The notes under the pieces are model-generated. The model worked only from the letters and a program-made list of their open reading frames with translations, was not told the DNA's origin and did not search any database. Positions 8,572 through 17,399 of a stretch of 64,000 bases of DNA are shown here, one piece after another. Within the stretch, counting starts at the first letter, position 1; each line of letters begins with the position of its first letter. Location of the stretch: positions 806,001 to 870,000 of the forward strand of contig CAWATZ010000003.1 in the NCBI GenBank assembly GCA_963784995.1, read 5' to 3'. Position numbers and translations under genes: made by a program. This stretch comes from CAWATZ01 sp963784995. GTDB lineage: Bacteria > Planctomycetota > Planctomycetia > Gemmatales > Gemmataceae.

Positions 8572-9720
8572 TCACCGTGGTTTCGACACGCGCCAGACCT
8601 TCACGGTATTGTCCTGGTTGGCGCTGGCGAGGTATTGGCCATCCGGGCTGAACGCCACGGACCAGACCACGCCAACGTGCCCCTTGAGGGTGCGGGCTTC
8701 GGCACCCGTGTCGGCGTTCCAGACCTTCACCATCGCGTCCACGCTTCCGGAGACGATGCGCTTGCCATCCCGGCTGAATCCCACGGAGCTGACCGCGCTT
8801 GTGTGTCCCTTGAGGGCGAAGAGTTCGGAGCCTGAATCGGCATCCCAGACCTTCACCGCGTGGTCCTCGCTACTGCTGACGATGCGCTTGCCATCCGGGC
8901 TGATCGCCACAGACCAGACGCCGAGCGTGTGCCCTTTGAGGGTCAAGACTTCGTTCCCCTTGAGGGCATCCCAGACCTTCACCGTCCTGTCCGAGCTTCC
9001 CGAGACAATGCGTTTGCCATCGGCGCTGAATGCCACGGACAGGACCGTGCCGGTGTGCCCCTTGAGGGTGAGGATTTCGCTGCCGACGTTGGCATCCCAC
9101 ACCTTGATCGTTTTGTCCCAGCTGGCGCTGGCAATGCGTTTGCCGTCTGGGCTGAACGCCACGGACATGACCAGTTTTCCGTGCCCCTTGAGGGAGAGGA
9201 GTTCGACGCCCTTGAGGGCGTCCCAGACCTTCACCGTACAGTCTCCGCTTCCGGAGACGATGCGTTTGCCATCCGGGCTGATCGCCACGGACAGCACCTC
9301 GTCGGTGTGGCCCTTGAGGGAGAGGAGTTCCTTCCCGGTCGAGACATCCCAGACCTTGACCGTCCGGTCGCTGCTGGCGCTGGCGAGGCGTCGGCCGTCG
9401 GGACTGTAACTGACGTCATGGACCCCGTCGGCGTGTCCCTGGAGTGTCAGGGGAAGGAGTTTCTCCAGCAGGAGGGTGGCACGGCGAGCGACCTCGACGT
9501 CTGGGCTGCTGGCGGCAAGGAGCAGAGCGGGCTCGGCCTCCTCCAGGACCTTGGCGAGGTTTGCGGTGGCCTGTTCTCGGACGTCGAAGTCCTCGTCGCC
9601 CAGCTGCTTTACCCAGCGATCGATCTGGGCCCTGGTCGGCGGAGCTGGGTTGGCTTGCTGGGCCAGCAGGGGCGCTGTCAGCAGCAGGAAGGCGAACACA
9701 CCGAAGCGGCTGGGGGACAC
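8572..9720 (-). CDS. Exported WD40 protein, seven blades
   Basis: A 382-residue paralogue from GTG 9720 (GAAGGAG upstream). Signal peptide VSPSRFGVFAFLLLTAPLLAQ; HEAT-like segment RWVKQLGDEDFDVREQAT ending RRATLLLEKL; seven WD40 blades ending VKVWRVSKPR. It is the first gene of the array in the direction of transcription. Gaps between array genes (roughly 100-145 bases, apart from the two insertions) each contain their own promoter cassette, so the genes are likely transcribed individually rather than as one operon. Confidence 0.85.
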   Translation of the reverse strand: MSPSRFGVFAFLLLTAPLLAQQANPAPPTRAQIDRWVKQLGDEDFDVREQATANLAKVLEEAEPALLLAASSPDVEVARRATLLLEKLLPLTLQGHADGVHDVSYSPDGRRLASASSDRTVKVWDVSTGKELLSLKGHTDEVLSVAISPDGKRIVSGSGDCTVKVWDALKGVELLSLKGHGKLVMSVAFSPDGKRIASASWDKTIKVWDANVGSEILTLKGHTGTVLSVAFSADGKRIVSGSSDRTVKVWDALKGNEVLTLKGHTLGVWSVAISPDGKRIVSSSEDHAVKVWDADSGSELFALKGHTSAVSSVGFSRDGKRIVSGSVDAMVKVWNADTGAEARTLKGHVGVVWSVAFSPDGQYLASANQDNTVKVWRVSKPR

Positions 9721-9774
9721 GGCTGACTCCTTCTCGGGGCTTCTGGATGCGAACCTGCAATGACGGATGGCGAC

Positions 9775-9804
9775 AGCGTAGCACGCTCCCAGAACCTCCT
9801 GCAA
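9775..9804 (-). promoter_or_regulatory. WD40-family promoter cassette, copy G
   Basis: Minus strand: TTGCAG, 18 bases, TACGCT, 54 bases before the GTG at 9720. This is the most upstream copy of the seven. The rest of the gap to the next gene (9805-10084) shows no other recognisable element. Confidence 0.5.
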
Positions 9805-10084
9805 GGCCAGGGCCTCCCAGGCCAGTCACTGCCGGAAGGAGACAGCCAGCCTGGTCCCGAATACCCTGGCCGGTGGCAGGCAGACAGCCAACGGACGCTC
9901 TCTGACATTCCTCCGACAACTGCAGGCTCTTTCTGGCCTGCACGGCCATGCTGCCTCTCCGATGGCAGGCAAGGCAGGCAGACGCGGGCATTGGGTATGC
10001 GTGTGTGTCGGGGCGCAATGCAATCCACAGAACCCTTGTTGCGGCAGAGGCACGGTTCCGCCGGAGGAATTGAGCTGGCTCCGC

Positions 10085-10342
10085 TCACGGCGTCCGGCCA
10101 AACTGGGGCCCATGCCCGTAGAGATGCTCCACCTGCGTCCGGTGGCCCCAGACGATCTGCTCCGGCGCCACCCCCAGCGCGGCCGCCAGGCGCTGACGCT
10201 GTTGCGGGCTGGGCGTGTAGCGATTCTCCGTGATCGCCTGGACCACCCGCCTGTCCAGGCCCGACGCCTCGACAAGATCCTCCAGGCCGACGGACCTTGC
10301 TTCCATCCATTCGGTGATTGTCTTGACCTGCTCCACGTCCAC
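10085..10342 (-). CDS. Small helix-turn-helix (XRE-type) regulator
   Basis: A protein of about 85 residues with one lambda-repressor-like HTH: LEDLVEASGLDRRVVQAI forms helices 2-3, followed by YTPSPQQRQRLAAALGV, the usual second half of such domains. The N-terminus (ITEWMEARSVG) and the tail (HRTQVEHLYGHGPQFG) resemble small planctomycete regulators. The start is GTG; two in-frame GTGs lie six bases apart (10342, 10336), and the second has the better spacing from GGGAGG. It probably binds DNA as a dimer. Its target is unknown, but the WD40 array lies directly downstream. Confidence 0.7.
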   Translation of the reverse strand: MDVEQVKTITEWMEARSVGLEDLVEASGLDRRVVQAITENRYTPSPQQRQRLAAALGVAPEQIVWGHRTQVEHLYGHGPQFGRTP

Positions 10343-10384
10343 GACCTCCCACGACAGGCGATGGCCCGCTTCCTTCCCCGTATC

Positions 10385-10840
10385 TCAGAGACAAAGCCGG
10401 CCCAGCAGATCCAGGGCGCTGATGACGCCAATGAGGGAACCCTCCGCATCGACCACGAACAGGCGGTGGACGTTCAGGTCCACCATGCGGCGAACGACCT
10501 CGGCGGCCGGGGTCTCCGGCGTCACCGAAAAGATCGTGGGCGTCATCACGTCGCGGACCTGGGCACTGTCTTCCGCTTCGGCCGGCTCCCGCTCTCTCCG
10601 GGCAGCGGCGAGCCGCTTGCGGTAATGGACCACCAGGTCGGTCCGGCTGATCACTCCGACCGGCCGGCCGTGCGCGATCACGGGAGCCGCGCTGTAGCCG
10701 GAATCGGTCAGAAAGACGACCGCCTCCTCGATGGTCGCACTGTCGCGCAGCGGCACCGGATCGGGCGACATCAGCTCGCGGGCCGTCTTGCCGTGCAGTG
10801 GCTTCGCGACGGGAGTTTGCAATTGTGGTGTTTGACCCAT
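10385..10840 (-). CDS. Tandem CBS-domain protein
   Basis: A 151-residue soluble protein made of two CBS domains. The first (about 20-75) has TARELMSPDPVPL...GYSAAPVIAHGRPVGVISRTDLV; the second (about 95-150) has VRDVMTPTIFSVTPE...VHRLFVVDAEGSLIGVISALDLL. Such Bateman modules bind adenine nucleotides and sense energy state. A charged linker (RREREPAEAE) separates them. The ATG at 10840 is preceded by GGGGGAT. The CBS gene stands between HTH and STAS genes on the same strand, consistent with a small regulatory cluster. Confidence 0.85.
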   Translation of the reverse strand: MGQTPQLQTPVAKPLHGKTARELMSPDPVPLRDSATIEEAVVFLTDSGYSAAPVIAHGRPVGVISRTDLVVHYRKRLAAARREREPAEAEDSAQVRDVMTPTIFSVTPETPAAEVVRRMVDLNVHRLFVVDAEGSLIGVISALDLLGRLCL

Positions 10841-10874
10841 GACACGATCCCCCTCGGCGGTTGGGCCAGCATTC

Positions 10875-11201
10875 TCAGTAGTTTGATCGTTCCGACCAGC
10901 ACTCGGTCTGAAGCAACTCCTCGATGCCCGGCTGGAGATTGCTCAGCACGAGCTGGCCGCCAACTTCGCGCAACCTTCTAGAGAGTGCAAATAGCTTGCC
11001 GACCACCACACTCGCCAGGCACTTGACCTCGGCGAAATCCAGCGTGAGCGTTGAGCGATTGCTTTCCAGGGCCAGATTGTACAGCTCCTCGGCGAGGACC
11101 GCGAGGCTCTCGCACGTCAGGTCTCGAGGACGGAGATGGACCACGATGCCGTCAGCGGTTTCTTGCACCTCCCAGGGATGGGAAAGAACGTGCAGTGACA
11201 T
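10875..11201 (-). CDS. STAS-domain (anti-sigma factor antagonist-like) protein
   Basis: A 108-residue single STAS domain. ATG 11201 is chosen because AAAGGAG lies at the correct distance; an upstream in-frame extension to 11372 is possible but has no good ribosome-binding site. Recognisable elements are VVHLRPRDLTCESLAVLAEELY, LTLDFAEVKCLASVVVGKLF (the phosphorylatable loop, with Ser in the SVVVGKL stretch) and GGQLVLSNLQPGIEELL. In this family the Ser is phosphorylated by an anti-sigma kinase, but none is adjacent. The C-terminus is short (ECWSERSNY). Confidence 0.8.
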   Translation of the reverse strand: MSLHVLSHPWEVQETADGIVVHLRPRDLTCESLAVLAEELYNLALESNRSTLTLDFAEVKCLASVVVGKLFALSRRLREVGGQLVLSNLQPGIEELLQTECWSERSNY

Positions 11202-11444
11202 GATTGGAACTCCTTTGCTGGAAGTCCACAGGACTCCCGTGGTTACAGGCGATGCCCACGTGCTGCGACCAAACGGAACGCGATCGAACCACCTCCAGGA
11301 GGGGCGGCCTCCTGGGCCTGGTATCTGTTCCGGAAGAACGGGACCGTTGACAGTGAGTTGGGCTGCCGACATCCTTCACTGGGTATCGTAGTGCTTTGCC
11401 TTCGACCTCACAAGGAAAATCCCTGGCAAAACCGCACCAGAGAG

Positions 11445-12668
11445 CTACCGCCCCGGCAGCAGCGGCAGCCGAATGACAAACTCGCTGCCCTTGCCGGGAC
11501 CGGCACTGTGAGCAGAGATGATGCCGCCGTGCATTTCGACCAGCCGCTTGACCACCGCCAGGCCGATCCCCAGCCGGCCCTCGGCGCGATCGCCCAGCCG
11601 GAACAGATCAAACACCCGCGGCAGCAGCTCGGCCGGGATGCCCATGCCCTGGTCCTTGACGCGGAGGACGGCCCAGTTCCTTTCCCGGGCGGCCGTCAGG
11701 GTGATCGGGCTGCCCCTGTCGCTGTATTTGGCGGCGTTGGACAGCAGGTGCTCCAGGGCCTCGGCCAGGCGGGACTGGTCGCCCTCCAGCCACAGGGGAG
11801 TCGAAGGCAGGCTAACCGTCAGGTGGTGGCCGCGGGCCTCCAGGGCGGGCTTGCTGGCCTCGACCGCGGCGGCCACGACCGCCGACAGCTCCAGCCGTTC
11901 CTTGTGCAGCGTGACCGGGTCGTAGCCAATCCGGTCCACGGCCAGCAGCTCGTCCATGGTCCGGGTCATCTGTCCCACCTGCCGGACCAGGACGTCGGCC
12001 GCCGTCTGGATGTGCGGATTCAGCGGGCCCAGCAGCCGGAGCATGTGCAAGGCGTTCCAGATGGGGGCCAGGGGGTTGCGCAGCTCGTGGGCCAGGGTCG
12101 CCAGGAACTCGTCCTTCTGCCGGCTGGCGTTGGTGAGTTCGCGGAGCTGCAGGCGTGCGCTGCGCTCGGCCTCCTGGAGTCGGGCCCGCTCCAGGGCCAT
12201 GCCGGCAAGGCGGCCCAGGGTCAGCAGCAAGTCGCGGTCCTCGTCCAGGGAACGGGCCGTCGGAAAGGTGAACCGGAGGGCCCCGACAATCTGCCCTTGC
12301 CGGATGGGGATGACGGCAAACGCTTCGCCCGGTGGGGAAAAGGGCGCGGCGATGGTGTCTGGATAGCGGAGCTGGCGCTCCAGGAGCGAGCCCAGCAGGA
12401 TCGGCTGATCGGTCCGCACCGCCTCGGCGATGGGCAAGGAAGAGTCCGCGGGGAAGGACCGCGAGGCCGCCGCCACGTCGGCCGGGAGCCCCTCGGCACG
12501 CAGACAGACCAGTTCGCTGCCGTCCTTGCTCAGGAGCGACACCAGGGCGGTGCCGGCCGCGACCGCAGCCCGTCCCTGCGTGACCAGAATGTCGGCCACC
12601 TGCTCGCCAGTGCTGGCCCCGGCAAGTGCCGCGATCAGGGTCTGGAGCTGCTCATCAGAGGAATGCAC
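11445..12668 (-). CDS. GAF-domain sensor histidine kinase
   Basis: A 407-residue cytoplasmic kinase. An N-terminal GAF domain (about 5-165) is followed by a short coiled linker, a HisKA domain with H-box FLATLAHELRNPLAPIW (phospho-His in AHELRNP, about 193) and a HATPase_c domain with N-box EHLLSNAAKYSD, G1 VKDQGMGIPAEL, and G2 GRLGIGLAVVKRL. There are no membrane segments, so it senses a cytoplasmic signal through GAF. It is an orphan: no response regulator lies nearby. The GTG start at 12668 has GAGAG upstream. The family is well recognised; the signal is unknown. Confidence 0.9.
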   Translation of the reverse strand: MHSSDEQLQTLIAALAGASTGEQVADILVTQGRAAVAAGTALVSLLSKDGSELVCLRAEGLPADVAAASRSFPADSSLPIAEAVRTDQPILLGSLLERQLRYPDTIAAPFSPPGEAFAVIPIRQGQIVGALRFTFPTARSLDEDRDLLLTLGRLAGMALERARLQEAERSARLQLRELTNASRQKDEFLATLAHELRNPLAPIWNALHMLRLLGPLNPHIQTAADVLVRQVGQMTRTMDELLAVDRIGYDPVTLHKERLELSAVVAAAVEASKPALEARGHHLTVSLPSTPLWLEGDQSRLAEALEHLLSNAAKYSDRGSPITLTAARERNWAVLRVKDQGMGIPAELLPRVFDLFRLGDRAEGRLGIGLAVVKRLVEMHGGIISAHSAGPGKGSEFVIRLPLLPGR

Positions 12669-12783
12669 TCCGCTCTCTCGCTGGTGAAACTCAAGATGCT
12701 GCCCGGCTCTCGCAAAGGTGCATGTTAGGGATCGGCGGCGGGGGCCGCAAGGAGATTAACATGGTTGTTGCGGCTCAACCGCA

Positions 12784-12890
12784 CCCAGGGCGATGCCCTG
12801 GGCTATCCTGTTGTGCCCCTTCGGGGCGGGTTGGCTGTTGTCTTCCGCCCCGAAGGGGCACAACAGGATAGCCCAGGGCATCGCCCTGGG
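12784..12890. repeat. Long palindromic repeat, family A, copy 2
   Basis: 44-base arms at 12784-12827 and 12847-12890 with a 19-base loop. The core differs from copy 1 by a few bases (CTGTTGTGCCC), and the change is mirrored in the other arm, showing compensatory conservation or copying between arms. Confidence 0.9.
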
Positions 12891-12918
12891 TCAAGGAAGG
12901 CGCGTGGCACCTACCCCA

Positions 12919-12960
12919 CGCGCTCCGCTGCGCCGGTGCGCGGCTCCGCGTCGCGGCTAA
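12919..12960. repeat. Single arm of the GC-rich family G repeat
   Basis: The stretch CGCGCTCCGCTGCGCC...CGGCTCCGCGTCGCGGCTAA is one arm of the inverted repeat found complete at 55358-55461. A further truncated copy is at 47154-47180. Confidence 0.6.
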
Positions 12961-12964
12961 ACAA

Positions 12965-14050
12965 TCACGCTGTGGCCGCAGCTGCCGCCTTCTCCTGGCG
13001 TGGTTCGCCCTTGAGCTGGTTGAAAAAGTCCACCGGCATGCTCATCGCCAGCTTGAGGGCGCCGACGGCCCCGGCAAAGACCGCGTCGTAAACGCGCTTG
13101 ACCTTGACGCCGCCGTATTCCTTCAGCGCGTCCTCGATGACCCGATCCAGCCCCTTGAGCTGGCTGCCGCCGCCGCCCAGCACGATGTTGCTCAGCATCC
13201 GCTGCTGGAACTCCGGATCGAAGCGCGCGATCACCTTGCGCAGGCCCTCGACGACGTGCGGCACCAGCATCTTGCACGCTGTCTTGAGGGGCTCGGTGAC
13301 GTCAAAGGGACGCGGCTTGCCTTCGACCGGCAGCGTGACCGTGGCCTTCTCGTTGACGTCGTGAACGAAGCCGAACTTCTCCTTGATCTCCCGGGCCATG
13401 TTCAGCGAGACCTGGGCCTCGGGATATTTCTGCCGCAGCAGGTTGAAGAAGTGCTCGTCGATCACGTCGCCGCCCACCGGAATGGTCACCTGCTCCTCGT
13501 CGCGCGGGAAGGTGCCATAGATCGGACAGATGTCGGTGGTGCCGGCCCCGATGTCCACCACCAGGGTGTCGCTGAGCCGATTCATCCCGTAGGCGATCGA
13601 GAACGGCTCCGAAACAATCATGACGCCGGTGAACGCCGACGCGGCGGCTTCCAGCAGCACCTTCTTGTTCAGGACCGTGGCCCGGGACGGGGCCCCGATC
13701 ACGCCGTAGATCGGCACGCCCTTGGGAGGCCGGGTCAGGGCCACCGCATGCTCGACCAGCAAGCGGGCGGCCTGCTTGTGGATGGCCACCTGGTCGGCGG
13801 CGACGCCGGCCTCGTCCGGGCTGGTGTATTTCAGCACGCCCTTCTCGAAGGGCCGAACCACGTTGATGGCCAGCCGATGATCGATCAGGTCCTTGCCGAA
13901 GACGACGTCCCGGCCGAGCAAGGTCCGGGCCACCTGGTCCTTGGGCCAGCCGACCGCGCTGTGGATCACGTCGCGGATGCCCGCCGACGAGGCCACCGAG
14001 GTCTTGAACGTGCCCAGATCCATGCCGATGTAAATGATGCCCTTCTCCAT
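12965..14050 (-). CDS. Bacterial actin-like ATPase (MreB/MamK-like)
   Basis: A 361-residue member of the actin/Hsp70 fold. Phosphate-1 motif GMDLGTFKTS is at residues 9-18, phosphate-2 VVDIGAGTTD at 164-173, and the adenosine motif LGGGGSQLKG near 298. The sequence is closer to MamK and related filament-forming actins than to rod-shape MreB, but the exact subfamily is uncertain. It would form cytoplasmic filaments for positioning or segregation. A strong ribosome-binding site (AGGAGGCAAG) lies in the 11-base gap behind the upstream gene at 14062-15285, so the two are co-transcribed. The C-terminus ends in an Ala/Glu/Lys-rich tail. Confidence 0.85.
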   Translation of the reverse strand: MEKGIIYIGMDLGTFKTSVASSAGIRDVIHSAVGWPKDQVARTLLGRDVVFGKDLIDHRLAINVVRPFEKGVLKYTSPDEAGVAADQVAIHKQAARLLVEHAVALTRPPKGVPIYGVIGAPSRATVLNKKVLLEAAASAFTGVMIVSEPFSIAYGMNRLSDTLVVDIGAGTTDICPIYGTFPRDEEQVTIPVGGDVIDEHFFNLLRQKYPEAQVSLNMAREIKEKFGFVHDVNEKATVTLPVEGKPRPFDVTEPLKTACKMLVPHVVEGLRKVIARFDPEFQQRMLSNIVLGGGGSQLKGLDRVIEDALKEYGGVKVKRVYDAVFAGAVGALKLAMSMPVDFFNQLKGEPRQEKAAAAATA

Positions 14051-14061
14051 CTTGCCTCCTG

Positions 14062-15285
14062 TTACGTTCCGTTCCCCTCTGCTGCCCCGGCGGTTGCCGC
14101 TGGAGCTTCGCTTGTCTGCCGAATCTCTTGCTGCAATCGACAGTTGTCTTCAAAGATCTGCTGCAGCACCGCCCGCTCCTGGTTGACGACGGCCTCCTGC
14201 TGCACGAGTCGCTCTTCCTCGCAGGTCAGGCCAATGTCAAAGGCCTCGCCTGTCGAGGGCTCCTCCTCGGGTGGCGGCGGCACGGGTTCCTCGAAGCCCG
14301 CGGCGCTCAGGGCACTGTCCACCGGCGAGTTGCCGGCGGGCAACGCCTGGACCGGCTGCTGGCCGGCACCGATGACCGCATAAGTCGGCGGATTGACCAT
14401 CTCGACCCGGCACGTGACTCCGGAGCGGCGCAGCACCAGGATCAGGGCCAGGGCGACCAGTGGTCCGCCCAGCAGGGCCGCGATGGTTCCGGGCAGCTGC
14501 AGCAGAAAGACCTGGTGCCAGGACATTTCCCGGCCGCTCTCGTGCGGCACTCTGGCCTGCGTCGGGGACTCCGCCCCGGCTGCGGGGGTTTCTCGCGGCA
14601 GCGCTGTCGCCGTCTCCAGGGTCCGGGGGTGCAGCGAACCCAGGGACGTCGCTCCCTGCGACCTTGTCCCGGTGGCCGACTCGAAGGCAACCGCCGCGCT
14701 GGGCCGCGGACTCTGTTCCCGGAACCACTCCACGCAGGTCCGCAGACTGCTGGTGCTCTCCTTGACCAGCCAGGCCAGGTTCTTGAGCGTCTCCCAGGTA
14801 CAACCATCCCCCAGGGTAGCGGGAGGCATGGCTGGACTGACCTTTGGCGGCGCAGCGGGCCCCGTCGGCGTAACCGGCGCCGACGGCGTCATCGGCGCAG
14901 GCTTGTTCCTTGGCTCCGATCCAGGCCGTGCGACCGGCGGCGGTGTCAGCAGGATCGGCTCGACGGGTTTGAGCGGCGGAAGAATGCGCTCTCCGTCGCC
15001 GAGAAGCAAGAGCGCTTTTCCCTCGGAGTTTGCTCGGGTGGCCGGCCTGGACATGGGCACTTCCAGGTCCGTCACGGGCGCGCCGGAGGGGGCTGGGAAT
15101 CCTTGCCGGGAGCGGACGTTTCCGTTCCACCTTTCCACCTTTGGCGCCGGATCGGCTGAGGAAGGCAGCAGCTGGGCTTGCAAGGCAGCCGGGCCGACGA
15201 CGCCGCCCCAGACAAGCAAGAGCAGGCCGCGACCAGCGGAAGTCAACCGGGTTGCCAGGGAGTCCCGAGCGGGATGGACTGCCAT
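14062..15285 (-). CDS. Proline-rich membrane-anchored protein, operon partner of the actin
   Basis: A 407-residue protein without a recognised domain. Residues about 15-38 form a signal peptide or membrane anchor (GRGLLLLVWGGVVGPAALQAQ). A long Pro/Ala-rich region follows (for example PTGPAAPPKVSPAMPP). A clear membrane helix lies near 262-287 (TIAALLGGPLVALALILVL), then a cytoplasmic-type tail with an acidic Pro stretch (PVPPPPEEEPSTGE) and a coiled-coil-like end rich in Glu and Gln (EEERLVQQEAVVNQERAVLQ). The topology suits linking the cell envelope to cytoplasmic filaments. The gene is the first of a two-gene operon with the actin gene. Confidence 0.7.
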   Translation of the reverse strand: MAVHPARDSLATRLTSAGRGLLLLVWGGVVGPAALQAQLLPSSADPAPKVERWNGNVRSRQGFPAPSGAPVTDLEVPMSRPATRANSEGKALLLLGDGERILPPLKPVEPILLTPPPVARPGSEPRNKPAPMTPSAPVTPTGPAAPPKVSPAMPPATLGDGCTWETLKNLAWLVKESTSSLRTCVEWFREQSPRPSAAVAFESATGTRSQGATSLGSLHPRTLETATALPRETPAAGAESPTQARVPHESGREMSWHQVFLLQLPGTIAALLGGPLVALALILVLRRSGVTCRVEMVNPPTYAVIGAGQQPVQALPAGNSPVDSALSAAGFEEPVPPPPEEEPSTGEAFDIGLTCEEERLVQQEAVVNQERAVLQQIFEDNCRLQQEIRQTSEAPAATAGAAEGNGT

Positions 15286-15502
15286 GCCGGGGTTCCCTCC
15301 TCTTTTGTCAGGAGAAACGATCCACCGAAGGGCCTGCTGTGGGGGCGGAACTTTGGGTCGGACTCCTCGCCCCTGCCGGCACAGCCTCCGGAATCAGATC
15401 ATTGGATAGTTCGCTATCTTCTTTTCGGGTAGCGGACGGGCCGAACTTGACGGAATTGCCACCAGGGGGGATTGTTCCGATTAATCAGCGCAGCCTGCCT
15501 GC

Positions 15503-17399
15503 TCAGCGTGTCTGCTCCGTCTTCCGGACAGCAGTCACGCTGATCGGTTTTTTCCGCACGGCCACAAATAGCCGGCAGCGGGGATCGCGTTTGCTGGTCA
15601 GCCCAGTCTCGTCCAGGCAGACGGTCCAGTCCGGGGAGCGCAGCAGCCAGGCCCGCAGCCTGCGGGTGCATCTCGGCTTCACACACGATCAGGTTGACGT
15701 TCAGCTGATCGAGGACCTCTTTCCCCTGGGTGGTGCCGAACTTGATCAGCAGGCAATGCCACCAGTGAATGGGTGGAAAGAGATGAACGTGACTGTACAC
15801 CAGCACGGACTGCTCGGGAGGCAAGGCCCAGAGCAGATAATCCGCCAGGCTTTCGCTGGCGAAGATCCGGCCGACGAAGCGCCCGTCGGGATAATCCTTC
15901 AGCAGGGTGGAGGGCAGCAGGCTCTTCTGGTCAGCCACGGCCGCCACGACAAGCGGTCCGAGGGCGGTTGTCTCGGGGACCGTGGAGCCGTAAGGCAGGC
16001 AAGCGGGCAGCTGCCAGGGAGTGCCGGGCGACAGGCTGCGCTGGAACGGCGTCGGCTCACCGCCCAGCAGCCAGTGGACCGGGGGCAGCCAGCTCGCGGC
16101 CAGGAGGACCAGGAAGCCGGCGAGCAGGGTCTTGCGGAAGCTGGGCGTGCTCTGCCAGGGCGAGCCGGGGGCGTCAGCCCCCGGATTCTCTGAAGAATCC
16201 GGGGGCTGACGCCCCCGGCTCGCCAGCCGGTAGGGGAGCCGGGCCGCGATGGCCGCCCAGTGCGGCAGGATCACCCAGGGCACGACCATCAGCCACCACA
16301 CCAGCATGCGCTGCCGCAGGGCCGGCTGCAGGCCAAAGAACAGCACCAGCAAGAGCTGAGTGGGGGAAAACCGGCGCGGACTCAGGAACCACGTGGCCGC
16401 GACGATGATCAGGGTCACCAGATAGAACCAGGTCCAGGGAGTGGCCGAGCCAGGGCCCCAGGACAGCGGTTTCCACTCGTCCATCGTCTGCACGGCATAA
16501 TGGCCGGCCATGCGCAGCGTATTCAGGTAAAGCGCGGGGCCCGCTGGATTGAGCATGGCGACCAGATAGACCGAGACGACCAGGACGACAATGAGCCGGC
16601 CGACCTGGGCGTCCGACAGCAGCCGCCAGGGAGCGCGCAGGCCGCGGAAGCCCTTCAGCTCCAGGGCCCGGCCCAGCAAGCAGAGCCCAAGCAAACAGAG
16701 CCCGACCAGAAACGAGCCGTGACAGTTGGCCCAGACAACCAGGGTGAGCGGGATCAGCCACAGCGCCCGGTTGGAAAGGACCGGCCGGCTCAGGGCCAGC
16801 AGCAGACAGCAGAACAGCAGCTCGGCAATCACCTGCGGTCGAAAGACCCCGATGTGTCCCGCTCCCAGAGCGAATGCCAGCACCAGTCCCACGAGGGCCA
16901 GCACCCGGGAGGAGGTCAAGCGCCGGAAAGCCAGCCAGAGGATCACAAAGCGCGCGATGCAGAGGACGGCGTGCAGGCCCCGGAGGCAATCCACTCCTCC
17001 CTCCGCACCCCGGAGGGAATTGTGTCCCATCAGGATATCCCCCGTCTCGTACACCAGGTACAGTCCGACCTGACCCAACCAGTAAACGGTCCGAAAAGGG
17101 GTTTGCGGTTCTTCAAATTCACAGAGAGGAGCGCGGACCAGCCGTCCGGTCATGACGGTCCGCTGACCGAACTTCAAATGCCCCCAGATGTCGGAATGAA
17201 ACAGAGGCAGCACCGCCAGCAGCACGAACAGGAAACTCAGAAGGGCGACGCCAACAACGTCACTGGCGCGGAGATAGTAAGGCGCCAGGGGGGAATTCGG
17301 ATCGGTGAAATCAAAGCCCGCCCCCATGGGAGCTTCCTCCGGGGCTTCCGCGGCAAGGACAGACGGCTTGTCGGAAACAATCGGACCGGCTGACTGCAT
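15503..17399 (-). CDS. Polytopic membrane protein (glycosyltransferase-like), frameshifted near C-terminus
   Basis: Starts at ATG 17399 (AGGGAG upstream), about 630 residues when restored. After a hydrophilic N-terminus there are some nine to eleven membrane helices (VGVALLSFLFVLLAVLPLF onward), typical of planctomycete membrane glycosyltransferase-like proteins, and a C-terminal soluble domain. A one-base excess in GGG at 15664-15666 shifts the frame. Reading on in the alternative frame gives a sensible end (LRAWLLRSPDWTVCLDETG, then RLFVAVRK) stopping at 15503; the unshifted frame instead runs to 15414 with low-complexity sequence. A 66-base palindrome (16159-16224) lies inside the gene and adds about 22 residues without breaking the frame. 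Substrate unknown. Confidence 0.65.
16159..16224. repeat. Palindromic repeat (family D) inside a coding region
   Basis: Perfect 31-base arms (16159-16189 and 16194-16224) around a 4-base loop; the arm starts GGCGAGCCGGGGGCGTCAGC. It lies in the membrane-protein gene between two predicted helices and is translated as a hydrophilic Pro/Ser/Gly segment (SRGRQPPDSSENPGADAPG). Confidence 0.9.

Noticed and set aside
1829..9720. Regular repeats resembling a CRISPR or other direct-repeat array
   Set aside because: The periodicity (about 126 bases) is that of WD40 blades in open reading frames.
9805..10084. Possible gene in the gap before the WD40 array
   Set aside because: Open frames in the gap continue from neighbouring shadows and none has a start site or motif.
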